Source: Candidatus Shapirobacteria bacterium CG09_land_8_20_14_0_10_38_17 (GTDB lineage Bacteria > Patescibacteriota > Microgenomatia > 0-14-0-10-38-17). From it: 22,195 nt of DNA. Under the pieces are notes generated by a model that saw only the letters and a list, made by a program, of their open reading frames with translations, did no database searches and was not told the DNA's origin. The stretch is taken from contig PEZH01000012.1 of NCBI GenBank assembly GCA_002774085.1, positions 1 to 22,195 on the forward strand, given 5' to 3'. The translations under genes were made by a program, and so were the position numbers. How positions within the stretch are numbered: the first letter of the stretch is position 1; each line of letters starts with the position of its first letter. This document shows positions 14,676-22,060 of this stretch, piece by piece.

Positions 14676-16197
14676 AAAGCCTTAAGGAACCGGAATTATT
14701 AACTTTTGGATATGATTTCACTAATTTAAAACGATCACTTTCAAAATTACCGGGCGTATTATTAATCACAAAATAAACTTTCTCCCCTTTTTCAATCCCT
14801 GCCTTTAATTCTGAGGGAGGTAGTTTAGGTAAAGGGTAATAACCAACGACGGCGGTGTTATCCACGCCGTCAAGATAAATTTCCATCCCCTGCGGCAAGA
14901 GCCCAAAAGTCCCTTCCACGCCCACGATTACTTTGCTATCTAAAGCCTCATTTTTAACCCTACCGACAATCTCTGTTATCCCATAACCGGCTGTCCAACC
15001 TTCTAAATAACCTCGATCGGTTTGAGCAAAAGAAAATTTTTCGGGAACAAAAATTAATTGATAATCACGCCAAAGCGGCAAAGCCAACATTAAAATTAAA
15101 AAAACTAACCATATCCCTCTCTTCTTTTTGAGATACGATAGCGTATTTATAAAGAAAAAACCCGCTCCCAAAAGCAAGAGGGGAGCTAAAAAGGCGGCAT
15201 AACGAGAGGTAAAAATTTTGGCAATGAGAGATTCCCCCAAAAAGGGCCCTAAAAACCAGGTGGTTAAAAAAAATCCTTTAAGAAAATCTTTTTTTAAAAG
15301 CAAAAATATCCCTAAAAGCGAAGATAGAAAAATTGGCGGCGTTAAATAATTCCAAAACCAACCTATTGCTAATTGTAGATTATAAAAGAGCCTTTGCGGT
15401 TCTCTTAGGGCTTGACTAAGGGGAACAGCAAAAGTCTCGTTTTTCTGACTAATAATATGCATCCAGGGAGAAAGTCGCTGAACATTATAAATTGCCAAAG
15501 CTATTATTACTATCAAAAAATAAAGAGCTAAAAACTTGGTAATTTCCCTATTTCTTTCTTTTCGTTGACAATCTTTAATAGTAAAAATCAAGCCTAAGGG
15601 AAAAAGGATTAAAAAAAAGAGAGCTTGTGATTTAACCAACAAACCTAAACCCAACCAGACTCCGGCAATTAAGGATAAATCCAAACGCCTAAGTTTTCCC
15701 AAAAGATAGGAAAACAAAAACGCCCCTATCCCAAAAAGAGTTAATAAACTTTCCGCCAAAGCCATCCGATCAAAAAACAACAAATAGGGAGTAAACAGAA
15801 TCAATACCGGCATTATTACCGCCACCTTGACATCAGCAAAGTATAATATCGCCAATGCTGTTGCCACCAATAATAGAAAAAAACCGCTTATTCCCGACAT
15901 TGCTCGCCCTGCTACCAAGGGATCATCAATAATTTTTAAAAAGGGAATTGTCAACCAGGTTTGCAGGGGTTGTTTGCCATCGGTTAAGGAAATAAATCTC
16001 ATTGAGGCGTCATGCCAGGCAATCTGCGCCCAGCGAATATAAATTGCCTCATCACAAAAAATCGGTAAACGAGTCAAATTAAAAAAACGGGCAAAGATAA
16101 ATAAAAGAATGACTGAAAACAAAAAAATCAGCAAAAGTGTTCGCTGATCGTGGAAAAATTTTAAACCTTCTTGCCAAAGCTTTTTAAACTCCTCCAT
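14659..16197 (-). CDS. GT-C membrane glycosyltransferase, GT39/PMT_2-like
   Basis: Predicted polytopic glycosyltransferase (512 residues) using a polyprenyl-phosphate-sugar. Following the first helix (about 20-38) the outer loop has LPIFCDEAIYIRWAQIAW, with the Asp-Glu pair of the PMT/ArnT catalytic site, then DGKQPLQTWL (equivalent to the K-P-P-L element) and FDRMALAESLLTLFGI, the conserved R-M-x-x-x-E/D loop. Some ten further helices lead to a C-terminal domain of about 130 residues (VIVGVEGTFGLLPQGMEIYL) presumably outside the cell. The ATG lies 37 nt inside the preceding gene with TAAGG just upstream, and the stop overlaps the next gene by 17 nt, so the three membrane proteins of 17309-12996 are probably co-translated. 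Acceptor unknown. Confidence 0.88.
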   Translation of the reverse strand: MEEFKKLWQEGLKFFHDQRTLLLIFLFSVILLFIFARFFNLTRLPIFCDEAIYIRWAQIAWHDASMRFISLTDGKQPLQTWLTIPFLKIIDDPLVAGRAMSGISGFFLLLVATALAILYFADVKVAVIMPVLILFTPYLLFFDRMALAESLLTLFGIGAFLFSYLLGKLRRLDLSLIAGVWLGLGLLVKSQALFFLILFPLGLIFTIKDCQRKERNREITKFLALYFLIVIIALAIYNVQRLSPWMHIISQKNETFAVPLSQALREPQRLFYNLQLAIGWFWNYLTPPIFLSSLLGIFLLLKKDFLKGFFLTTWFLGPFLGESLIAKIFTSRYAAFLAPLLLLGAGFFFINTLSYLKKKRGIWLVFLILMLALPLWRDYQLIFVPEKFSFAQTDRGYLEGWTAGYGITEIVGRVKNEALDSKVIVGVEGTFGLLPQGMEIYLDGVDNTAVVGYYPLPKLPPSELKAGIEKGEKVYFVINNTPGNFESDRFKLVKSYPKVNNSGSLRLYEIVK

Positions 16198-17309
16198 AGC
16201 CTTAATTGTAGCACAGGTAAGAAAAAAACAAGACCATAAAAAATAAATAATGCTCTAAAAAAGGTTAAAAACGATGTTTCCTGCCAAGAACCGGTCAAAA
16301 TAAAAGGACAATATTTAAAAATTAAAATAACTGCTTCCAAAATAAAAATTAAAAACCAAGAAAAATTGTTCAGACCAATAAAGGGCAAGGCCATAAAAAG
16401 CCAGCTAAAATACCAGGAATGAAACTGTTGGCCGGAGGCGTTCAATAAATAAGCAAAATAAAAAAACAAGAAAACCACCAAAAAATTAAAAAATAAACGC
16501 CTATATTTCTTTTTTAAAAATAAAACAGGAGCAAAAATAATATGGACAAACTTAATTAAAACTGAAGCAATAAAAACAAAAAACTTTCCCTGCATCTTCT
16601 TCAATAGCAAAAACAAACTTAAATAAAATAAAAAAATTACTAAAATGTCGTTATGGCTGTTAACCAACAATTCTATAATCAAAAAGGGATTAAAAAACCA
16701 ATAAGCGAAAACATTCTTGTCATTTTTATTAATCCTCAAAAGGAAAATTCCGGCACTTAAAAATAATAAACCATTTAATAATTTAAGACCGTAAAAATTT
16801 AAGATAAATTTCCCTAAAGAAAACGCAAAAGGAATCAATGAATATAGTAACCAAGTCGGGCCATAGGGAGTAGGAAGATGAACCCAATGAGTAAATCTTA
16901 GCCAAGAATCGCCAGGGAAACTATTGGGAGAATAAAGGTAAGGATTTTGGTGATAATAACCAATTATCTTAGCATCAAATAAATAATGAAAAATATCGGC
17001 TGATAAAAAAGGATATGACAATGAGGCAATTAAAGTAACTGCTCCGGCTAAAACTAATAATTTTTTCAGGGACTGCTTTTTTAAAAAACCGGAAAAAAAT
17101 AAATATAACTGGATACTGAAAAGAAGCAATAATAATCCTAAATAAATTTTAGCCGACAAAGAGCGATTAAAATATCCCCAATGTTGAAATTTATCCAAAA
17201 AATTAACCAAAAAAGGATAATGAGTTAAGCTTAGATTAAAATCAACCCAAAGGTAAGAAAAGATAAAAAGAAAAAAATAGGAAAGAATAAGAAGACTAAA
17301 AACCAGCAT
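16161..17309 (-). CDS. GT-C mannosyltransferase-like membrane protein (MptB/GT87-like)
   Basis: A 382-residue, very hydrophobic protein of about ten helices resembling the GT87/MptB branch of polyprenyl-phosphomannose-dependent alpha-mannosyltransferases. Visible signatures are SADIFHYLFDAKIIGYYHQNPY (about 103-124; the Asp is the likely catalytic residue, N-P-Y ends the first outer loop), LPTPYGPTWLLYSLIPF, and NPFLIIELLVNSHNDI. It lacks the C-terminal soluble domain of the PMT-like neighbours. ATG 17309 is the first of the set 17309-12996; its leader contains TATATA- and TTATAC-like -10 candidates but no convincing -35, and two copies of TCATTCTAAACG. Mannose specificity is inferred from family resemblance only. 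Confidence 0.78.
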   Translation of the reverse strand: MLVFSLLILSYFFLFIFSYLWVDFNLSLTHYPFLVNFLDKFQHWGYFNRSLSAKIYLGLLLLLFSIQLYLFFSGFLKKQSLKKLLVLAGAVTLIASLSYPFLSADIFHYLFDAKIIGYYHQNPYLYSPNSFPGDSWLRFTHWVHLPTPYGPTWLLYSLIPFAFSLGKFILNFYGLKLLNGLLFLSAGIFLLRINKNDKNVFAYWFFNPFLIIELLVNSHNDILVIFLFYLSLFLLLKKMQGKFFVFIASVLIKFVHIIFAPVLFLKKKYRRLFFNFLVVFLFFYFAYLLNASGQQFHSWYFSWLFMALPFIGLNNFSWFLIFILEAVILIFKYCPFILTGSWQETSFLTFFRALFIFYGLVFFLPVLQLRLWRSLKSFGKKV

Positions 17310-17335
17310 TTAAATGTATAAGGATATATAAGCTC

Positions 17336-17366
17336 TCATTCTAAACGGGTAACGTCATTCTAAACG
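17336..17366. repeat. 12-nt direct repeat, 19-nt period
   Basis: TCATTCTAAACG occurs at 17336-17347 and 17355-17366. These look like decayed starts of GTCATTCTGA repeat units just upstream of the 17309 start. Confidence 0.7.
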
Positions 17367-17374
17367 AACAAAAT

Positions 17375-17442
17375 GTCATCCTGAACTCGATTCAGGATCG
17401 TCTTCAGATGATTTTGACTTTCGTCAGAATGACGACTACGGA
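17375..17442. repeat. composite inverted repeat unit 1
   Basis: GTCATCCTGA..TCAGGATCGTC (half-unit) followed by the inverted half-unit GATGATTTTGA..TCAGAATGACGAC. Each half is itself a hairpin, the junction CGTCT-TC-AGATGAT is a third, and the ends GTCATYCTGA/TCAGRATGAC pair, so the single strand could form a cloverleaf. It aligns with 17487-17562 over its length apart from a 9-nt gap. Confidence 0.7.
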
Positions 17443-17486
17443 CAGCATCATCCTGAGTTTATCTCAGGATTGTCTTAGTCTTAATC

Positions 17487-17562
17487 GTCATTCTGAACTT
17501 GATCCAGAATCGTCTTGAGGCCATTCAGATGATCCTGATTTTTATCAGGATGACGACAAGGA
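17487..17562. repeat. composite inverted repeat unit 2
   Basis: GTCATTCTGAACTTGATCCA and its partner AGAATCGTC form the first half; GATGATCCTGA..TCAGGATGACGAC the inverted second half. Same architecture as unit 1 with nine extra nt (gaggccatt) at the junction. It ends in ACAAGGA, a flank also seen beside other units. Confidence 0.7.
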
Positions 17563-17610
17563 ACAATTCTGACTTTCTTTAGAATAACAATCAAAGAAAA
17601 TTAAAAATTC

Positions 17611-18378
17611 TTACTCGTACCTTCCCTGCCAATCATTTTTCCGAACATTAATAATTTGCTCCAACATCTGCCTTGATTCTTTTATAAAACTTTTATTCTT
17701 ACCAGTAGCAATATCTTCATCGCGCCACTTAGTTAAAACCTCAATAATTTTGTAACCCTTTTTTTGAGCTAAAAATAATAATTCCACATCAAAAGCGGTT
17801 ACCCGCCAACCGGTAGCTTGCTTAAAATCTTTCAAAACTGATAATTTAGGGAATAATTCCTTAGCAATAGTGGTTTTAAATGCTTTAAAACCACATTGAG
17901 TATCAACAATATTAGGCAGTAAAAACAGTTTTCGGCCATTTGAAAAAATCCAACCGGCAATCTGCCGATAAAATGGCGCTCCTTTTCTTTTCCATCCCCG
18001 GGAGCCGATAACCACATCGTAATTCTTATTAAAAAAAGGCAATAATCTTTCAACTTGGTTAATCGGCGTTGACTGATCCATATCAGCAAATAAGACTATT
18101 TCTCCCTTGGCCTTTTTAATCCCCTGCCAAACTGCATAGGGCTTACCGCCATGCTGATTTTTTAAAAGTTTAAAATTGGGGTGCCCTTTGGTAAAATTTT
18201 CCGCCATTTCCCTACTCTTATCTATTGAGCCATCGTCAGAAATAATTACCTCCCAAGAATATTTTTGTTTTTTCAGATAGTCATAAACTTGTCGTAAAAC
18301 CCCTCTTTTTAAATTAGCCTCCTCGTTATAACAAGGAATAACAATAGAAAGAAATAGCGGTGCTTTATTTTTCTTCAT
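17611..18378 (-). CDS. Alg5-like GT2, polyprenyl-phosphate glycosyltransferase
   Basis: Predicted membrane-associated GT2 that transfers a hexose from a nucleotide-sugar to polyprenyl phosphate, supplying the donors needed by the GT-C enzymes around it. The 255-residue product matches the dolichyl-phosphate beta-glucosyltransferase (Alg5/DPG synthase) subfamily: LSIVIPCYNEEANL (10-23), ISDDGSIDKS (45-54), FADMDQSTP (metal site), IGSRGWKRKGAPFYRQIAGW, VDTQCGFKAF, and WRVTAFDVELLFLAQKKGYK. There is no C-terminal GtrA-like or two-helix anchor as in DPM1/ArnC types. No clear Shine-Dalgarno before ATG 18378. It is isolated by two repeat-filled gaps of about 300 nt, so probably a single-gene transcript. 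Glucose versus mannose cannot be decided. Confidence 0.88.
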   Translation of the reverse strand: MKKNKAPLFLSIVIPCYNEEANLKRGVLRQVYDYLKKQKYSWEVIISDDGSIDKSREMAENFTKGHPNFKLLKNQHGGKPYAVWQGIKKAKGEIVLFADMDQSTPINQVERLLPFFNKNYDVVIGSRGWKRKGAPFYRQIAGWIFSNGRKLFLLPNIVDTQCGFKAFKTTIAKELFPKLSVLKDFKQATGWRVTAFDVELLFLAQKKGYKIIEVLTKWRDEDIATGKNKSFIKESRQMLEQIINVRKNDWQGRYE

Positions 18379-18436
18379 CTTAAAAAGAATAATAACATAT
18401 TTTTAGTACCAATTTTCAATTTTGGGATTTTATATC

Positions 18437-18533
18437 GTCATTCTGGCTTGCTCTAGCCCTGTATCGAATGGTACAGGGTCCAGAATCCTCTGATTGTAGA
18501 TGATTCTGGATGCGCTACGCTTACCAGAATGAC
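18437..18533. repeat. composite inverted repeat unit 3, interrupted
   Basis: GTCATTCTGGCTTG (18437-18450) and TCCAGAATC (18479-18487) form the first half, separated by a 28-nt palindromic insertion; GATTCTGG (18502-18509) and CCAGAATGAC (18524-18533) form the inverted second half. Confidence 0.75.
18451..18478. repeat. family B palindrome nested in another repeat
   Basis: The 28-nt insert contains CCCTGTATC - GAAT - GGTACAGGG, a 9-bp stem related to the family B copies at 13222-13254 and 22078-22102. The same host repeat without the insert is at 18568-18590. Confidence 0.8.
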
Positions 18534-18567
18534 GGCCAAGGATGTCATCCTGACTTATACTGGTACC

Positions 18568-18590
18568 GTCATTCTGGCTTGTCCAGAATC
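18568..18590. repeat. uninterrupted half-unit (empty site)
   Basis: GTCATTCTGGCTTG is followed directly by TCCAGAATC, matching the two flanks of the insertion at 18451-18478 base for base. A further GTCATCCTGACTTATACTGG fragment begins at 18544. Confidence 0.8.
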
Positions 18591-18607
18591 TCTGCCTTGC
18601 CGCCAGT

Positions 18608-18650
18608 CGGCGGTTTACCAGCCAGCCTCGCCGGCTAGGCGGGAATGACG
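18608..18650. repeat. family C block, 43 nt, shared with 11299-11341
   Basis: CGGCGG(T/A)TTACCAG, CCAGCCTCG, CCGGCTAGGCGGGAATGACG: 42 of 43 positions are identical between the two copies. The core AGCC..CCGGCTAGGCGGG recurs in 21968-22016. Both 43-nt copies sit downstream of a minus-strand stop codon, separated from it by an 8-bp tandem array. Confidence 0.85.
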
Positions 18651-18654
18651 ACTT

Positions 18655-18686
18655 TAGCAATGTAACAATTTAACAATGTAACAATG
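18655..18686. repeat. 8-bp tandem array near a stop codon
   Basis: On the minus strand TGTTACAT, TGTTAAAT, TGTTACAT, TGCTAAAG run head to tail. Same unit as 11347-11391 and the same position between a stop codon and the family C block. Confidence 0.65.
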
Positions 18687-18704
18687 TTTCTTTGTTTTTG
18701 ACTT

Positions 18705-20198
18705 TTAATTTTTAACTAACTCATATACCCAAGCCCCATAACCAACATGCTCACCGGAAGCAGTTTTTAATACCCCAAACTGAGCAATTTCCCAAAGAGG
18801 ATGGCCTTCGGGATTACAAGGCGCTCCCTCACAAATAGCAAAAACCGAGGACGGCTTAAGAGAGTCGGTTGCAAAACCTTTAATATATAAAAAATAGCGA
18901 TAATTATAGGCATATGGTGAACCGGTCAAAGAAGTTAGATAAATATCTTTGCTTTTTGATTTTTGGGCAACATAATCGGCCACCATTTGGCTCCTTTTAA
19001 TTTGTTGATTATTGTCCGCTTTAACAATCCATTGATAATCAAAAACAGCCATTTTCACTAAAAGTAAAACCAAGATAAGGATATTAAAAACAGCTAACAA
19101 CCAAAGACGCTGTTTTCTCAAAAAATAAGTAAAAGCGGCAATTGACAAAAAAACTAAGGAATTTAGAAAGCCCAAATAATGGAGATGAATTTGGCCTTTA
19201 ATAATCAGCAAGCACGAGAAAATAGCCGCCAAAAAAATTAGGGGAAGAAAAATAATCACCCATTTTTGTTTGGGCAAAGCCTTTTTTAAAAAAAGAAGGG
19301 GAGAAAGAAGAACCACCAAAAGATAATAAACTAAAAAGTGAAATTTAGTAAATAATTCGTTTGTCAAAGAAGACGTTAAAATCCAGAAAGTCTCGAAAAC
19401 CGAAGTGTCTACTCCCCGATTGGCATTACTACCGAAAATAAAATCCCCAGCGGCGCGGGTATTAATAAAACAATTTTTTATCTCAAATAAAATAAAAGGG
19501 ATCAGGGGTAAAACAATGCCAGCGACTAAAAACAAAAACGGTCTTACTTTATCAACTCGAGAGAAACTTTTTTTTGACGATATTAGCCAATAAAGATAAA
19601 TGGCTAAGGTAAAAACAAATAAAATTCCGGTCACATAGTGAAGTTGGATTAAAATTCCCAGCGCTATTCCCGCCCCAAAAAAATATTTTCCCTTCCCTTT
19701 TTTTAAAAACTCAATTAAAAGCCAAAACCATAAAAGAGAAAAAAAAGGCACCGGGTTAGGATTCCAAGAAAAACGGCTGTTTTGCAAAACCAAGGGCGAT
19801 AGGGCATATAAAAAACTAACCAAAAATGCCGAAATTAAATCAAAACAATTTAAAACAAAAAGGAATAAGGCCAAATTAGTAACCAAACCCAATAGAGCCA
19901 CCAAAATCACCGGTCCTACCGGATTAAAGTGCCAAAACCATAAAAAAGGAGTAATCGCCCAGTAATAAATCGGCCCCAAATAGAGATTGCCGATAGAAGC
20001 CATTGGGCCAATAAAAGGAACATCTCCCTCCTTTAAAATTTGCGCCGCTTTTAAAACATCCCTACCCTGATCATCCAAAAAAGTAGTCAATGGCCCTAAA
20101 CGATAAAAACGAAAAAAAGCGGAAGAAAAGACCAAAATAATAAATAAAGCCAAAGACAAAGGCTTTTTAAAAACTTTTAATCTAAATTTTTTTAACAT
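18705..20198 (-). CDS. GT-C membrane glycosyltransferase, PMT_2-like (paralogue of 6257-7780)
   Basis: Predicted polytopic transferase of 497 residues. After a basic N-terminus and the first helix (15-30) the outer loop reads FLDDQGRDVLKAAQIL (40-55), with the putative catalytic Asp pair, VPFIGPMASIGNLYLGPIYY (60-79), and FNPVGPVILVALLG; LYALSPLVLQNSRFSWNPN follows. The same blocks in the same order occur in the 6257-7780 protein, but their C-terminal domains differ. Ten or so helices, then a soluble domain of about 110 residues with a Cys pair (ICEGAPC). It follows the PF10131 gene after 7 nt and probably shares its transcript. The last codons and stop merge into an A-rich low-complexity stretch (GTTAAAAATTAAAAGTC). 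Acceptor unknown. Confidence 0.86.
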   Translation of the reverse strand: MLKKFRLKVFKKPLSLALFIILVFSSAFFRFYRLGPLTTFLDDQGRDVLKAAQILKEGDVPFIGPMASIGNLYLGPIYYWAITPFLWFWHFNPVGPVILVALLGLVTNLALFLFVLNCFDLISAFLVSFLYALSPLVLQNSRFSWNPNPVPFFSLLWFWLLIEFLKKGKGKYFFGAGIALGILIQLHYVTGILFVFTLAIYLYWLISSKKSFSRVDKVRPFLFLVAGIVLPLIPFILFEIKNCFINTRAAGDFIFGSNANRGVDTSVFETFWILTSSLTNELFTKFHFLVYYLLVVLLSPLLFLKKALPKQKWVIIFLPLIFLAAIFSCLLIIKGQIHLHYLGFLNSLVFLSIAAFTYFLRKQRLWLLAVFNILILVLLLVKMAVFDYQWIVKADNNQQIKRSQMVADYVAQKSKSKDIYLTSLTGSPYAYNYRYFLYIKGFATDSLKPSSVFAICEGAPCNPEGHPLWEIAQFGVLKTASGEHVGYGAWVYELVKN

Positions 20199-20205
20199 AA
20201 TATGA

Positions 20206-21918
20206 TTATACCTTGTTATTGTTACTTACGGCTATCATAGCGACAAGAAACCCCAATATTCCCAACGAAACTAAAGAAACGATGTTAGCCAAAGACCGCA
20301 ACGGTGTATCTTCTAGATAAATTTTAATTTGATTTCTTCCTTTTTTAACAGGAACAACAAAAAAACCATTACGGCTAACCGTATATTTATCAGGTTGATC
20401 TTTAATCTCCAGGTGACAACCGGGAAAATATAATCGTTTAATAACCACCTCTGCTTCATCACAAGCATCAACAATAAACTCTGCCTCAGTCGTCCGGTTA
20501 TATAAAACCGTTGCTTCTCCTACTCCCGAAAGCACTAAGGGATCTCTATAAAATTCGTTTAATAATTCCGTTGCTTGAGCCGGCAAATAGTCGGTAATAA
20601 ACTGCCATTGTTGAGCACGAAAATTTTCCTCTAAAAGATAATACTCATCGTCAATAGACTCAACTTTTTGGGGCTTAAAATAAGAATAATTAAGGGTAAC
20701 TAACAATAAAGTTATCAACCCTAAAAAAATAAACCAAAACTTAGACCAACGATTTTTAATTAATCTAAAAACCAAGCCACTAACTACCGACGAAGCGAAA
20801 CCAGCAAATAATAATAGTCGCCAGGGAAATTGTAAAAATTGCAAAAAAGTCAACTGCTGCCAAATAAAATCAGATTTGGCATGGATCAAAAAAATAAATC
20901 CCAAAAAAGACAAACAAAAAAAACGGGCAATTTTTTCTCTAAAAAAAACTAACACGCCTAATAAGACAAATAGCCAGTGTAAATAGCCAATTTGAAAAGA
21001 CATTCCGTCTTCGGTGCCATAATTTGACCCACTATACCCCCAAAATCGAGACAAAAACAACTGCCTGAAAGAAGGGAAATGAACATAATAAGCATAATAA
21101 TCGGTGAACATTTCTTTTACTTGAGTAAAATCCTTCTCTAATAAAGCGGGCATAATAAAATAAGCCGCTAAACCAAAAGCCAAGAACCCTCCTAAAACAA
21201 AAATAACTATTTTTCTAACATTCCTTAATTGCTTTTGGGAAATAAAATTAAAAATAATAAAAAAGATTAACCAAAGACCACCGATTAAAGCAACACCGTT
21301 GTGAGAAATTAATAAAATAGCCAAAAACAAACTAAAACCAATCAAATTCTTAAGCAGAGGGCGATCAAACAATTTTTGGGCAAAATAAAAAACAAGAGGC
21401 AATAGATTCATCCCCCAATATTCAGCCAAAACTCCTCGCACATAAAGATCAACAGCACGATAAGGTAAAAACAGCCACATAAAAGTTGCCCCAAAAGCCG
21501 GCCAAAAACCGAACCAGTAATTAATCAAAGAAAAAAAGCCTGCTGTTCCCACCGCACCCGCTAAAGCAAAACTCAATTTATTAGCCGCCGTAAAAGAAAA
21601 TCCTAAAACATGAAATACCTCCCCGACATAATAAGCAAACGGAGGATAAAAATTAAAAAAAGGATAACCAAACCCCTTACCCAGATCCGGCAACCATCGC
21701 GGTGGAAATTGTCCTTCACGCAAAACTTTATCCAAATCATAAAGGCGGATAAAATGAACATTATCGTGGGTATGAAAGTCACCGGGAAGAAAGAAAAAGC
21801 GATGAGTAAAAAGAAAAGCAAATAAAAGCAAAGCAATCCCTAAAATTTCCCGCCAATGGCTCTTAAGCTGACTTAATAATTTAGAATATAGTTTAGCCAA
21901 TCCCTTGCGCGTTGCCAT
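20206..21918 (-). CDS. PF10131-type GT-C-like membrane protein (paralogue of 12996-14675)
   Basis: A 570-residue polytopic protein of the PF10131 family, GT-C-like by topology; precise activity unknown. From ATG 21918: basic N-terminus, first helix (about 24-40), then FHTHDNVHFIRLYDLDKV, GQFPPRWLPDLGKGFGYPFF and LPYRAVDLYVRGVLAEYWGM, the family's outer-loop motifs with His-Asp as likely active-site candidates. WGYSGSNYGTEDGMSFQIG and a C-terminal outer domain (IKRLYFPGCHLEI) follow, ending in a last helix. Unlike its paralogue it has no repeat-derived insertions, so it serves as the reference for them. TTG 21924 is an alternative start two residues upstream. It is the first gene after the only good promoter in the window and is followed after 7 nt by the 18705-20198 gene. 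Confidence 0.85.
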   Translation of the reverse strand: MATRKGLAKLYSKLLSQLKSHWREILGIALLLFAFLFTHRFFFLPGDFHTHDNVHFIRLYDLDKVLREGQFPPRWLPDLGKGFGYPFFNFYPPFAYYVGEVFHVLGFSFTAANKLSFALAGAVGTAGFFSLINYWFGFWPAFGATFMWLFLPYRAVDLYVRGVLAEYWGMNLLPLVFYFAQKLFDRPLLKNLIGFSLFLAILLISHNGVALIGGLWLIFFIIFNFISQKQLRNVRKIVIFVLGGFLAFGLAAYFIMPALLEKDFTQVKEMFTDYYAYYVHFPSFRQLFLSRFWGYSGSNYGTEDGMSFQIGYLHWLFVLLGVLVFFREKIARFFCLSFLGFIFLIHAKSDFIWQQLTFLQFLQFPWRLLLFAGFASSVVSGLVFRLIKNRWSKFWFIFLGLITLLLVTLNYSYFKPQKVESIDDEYYLLEENFRAQQWQFITDYLPAQATELLNEFYRDPLVLSGVGEATVLYNRTTEAEFIVDACDEAEVVIKRLYFPGCHLEIKDQPDKYTVSRNGFFVVPVKKGRNQIKIYLEDTPLRSLANIVSLVSLGILGFLVAMIAVSNNNKV

Positions 21919-21943
21919 TTCCAAATAGTAAAAATTAATTTCT

Positions 21944-21972
21944 ATTATATTATTTTCCTAATTATCTGTCAT
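21944..21972 (-). promoter_or_regulatory. sigma70-like promoter for the 21918-18705 gene pair
   Basis: On the minus strand ATGACA (21972-21967; 5 of 6 with TTGACA) is followed after exactly 17 nt by a perfect TATAAT (21949-21944). Transcription would start near 21937, giving a leader of about 20 nt. Five of the six -35 bases are the conserved end (ATGAC) of a GTCATTCCC repeat. Confidence 0.5.
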
Positions 21973-22016
21973 TCCCGGCATAACCAGCCTAAGCCGGCTA
22001 GGCGGGTCGGGAATCC
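21968..22016. repeat. GTCATTCCCG palindromic unit, family C variant
   Basis: ATTCCCG (21971-21977) pairs with CGGGAAT (22008-22014) around an inner palindrome AGCCTA-a-GCCGGC-TAGGC. The core AGCC..GCCGGCTAGGCGGG matches 11314-11333 and 18624-18643. Confidence 0.75.
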
Positions 22017-22026
22017 AGTCTTCCTT

Positions 22027-22050
22027 GTCATTCTGACGAAAGTCAGAATC
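22027..22050. repeat. GTCATTCTGA half-unit
   Basis: GTCATTCTGACGAAAGTCAG then AATC, a hairpin; its reverse complement resembles the second half of unit 1 at 17409-17433. Confidence 0.7.
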
Positions 22051-22060
22051 GTTCTTCTAC

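Larger units (their letters stand above)
17310..17610. other. repeat-filled intergenic region
   Basis: This 301-nt gap between the Alg5-like gene and the MptB-like gene contains only GTCATTC-type repeat material: the 12-nt direct repeats, two composite units, a shorter hairpin CATCCTGAG..CTCAGGAT (about 17449-17470) and a degenerate end (17565-17587). No small gene or RNA gene was recognised. Confidence 0.65.
18379..18704. other. repeat-filled intergenic region with nested elements
   Basis: This 326-nt gap has no credible gene. It holds a composite unit (18437-18533) interrupted by a small palindrome (18451-18478), an uninterrupted half-unit (18568-18590), a CGGCGG..GGGAATGAC block (18608-18650) shared with 11299-11341, and an 8-bp tandem array (18655-18686). 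An open frame spanning it on the minus strand is only repeat read-through. Confidence 0.7.

Noticed and set aside
14848..14871. Palindrome GACGGCG..CGCCGTC inside the 14659-16197 gene as a third coding element
   Set aside because: Stem is interrupted and shorter, and no second copy was found in the window; may be chance or normal coding sequence.
17336..17562. CRISPR array
   Set aside because: The repeated units are palindromic, unequal in length and spacing, and have no unique uniform spacers; no cas gene is nearby.
18430..18660. Open frame of 76 codons on the minus strand
   Set aside because: It lies wholly inside stacked GTCATTC palindromes; the peptide is repeat read-through and has no domain.
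20199..20225. TATAAT just upstream of the 20198 start as a leaderless promoter
   Set aside because: No -35 at 16-18 nt and the gene follows its neighbour by 7 nt, so co-transcription is simpler.
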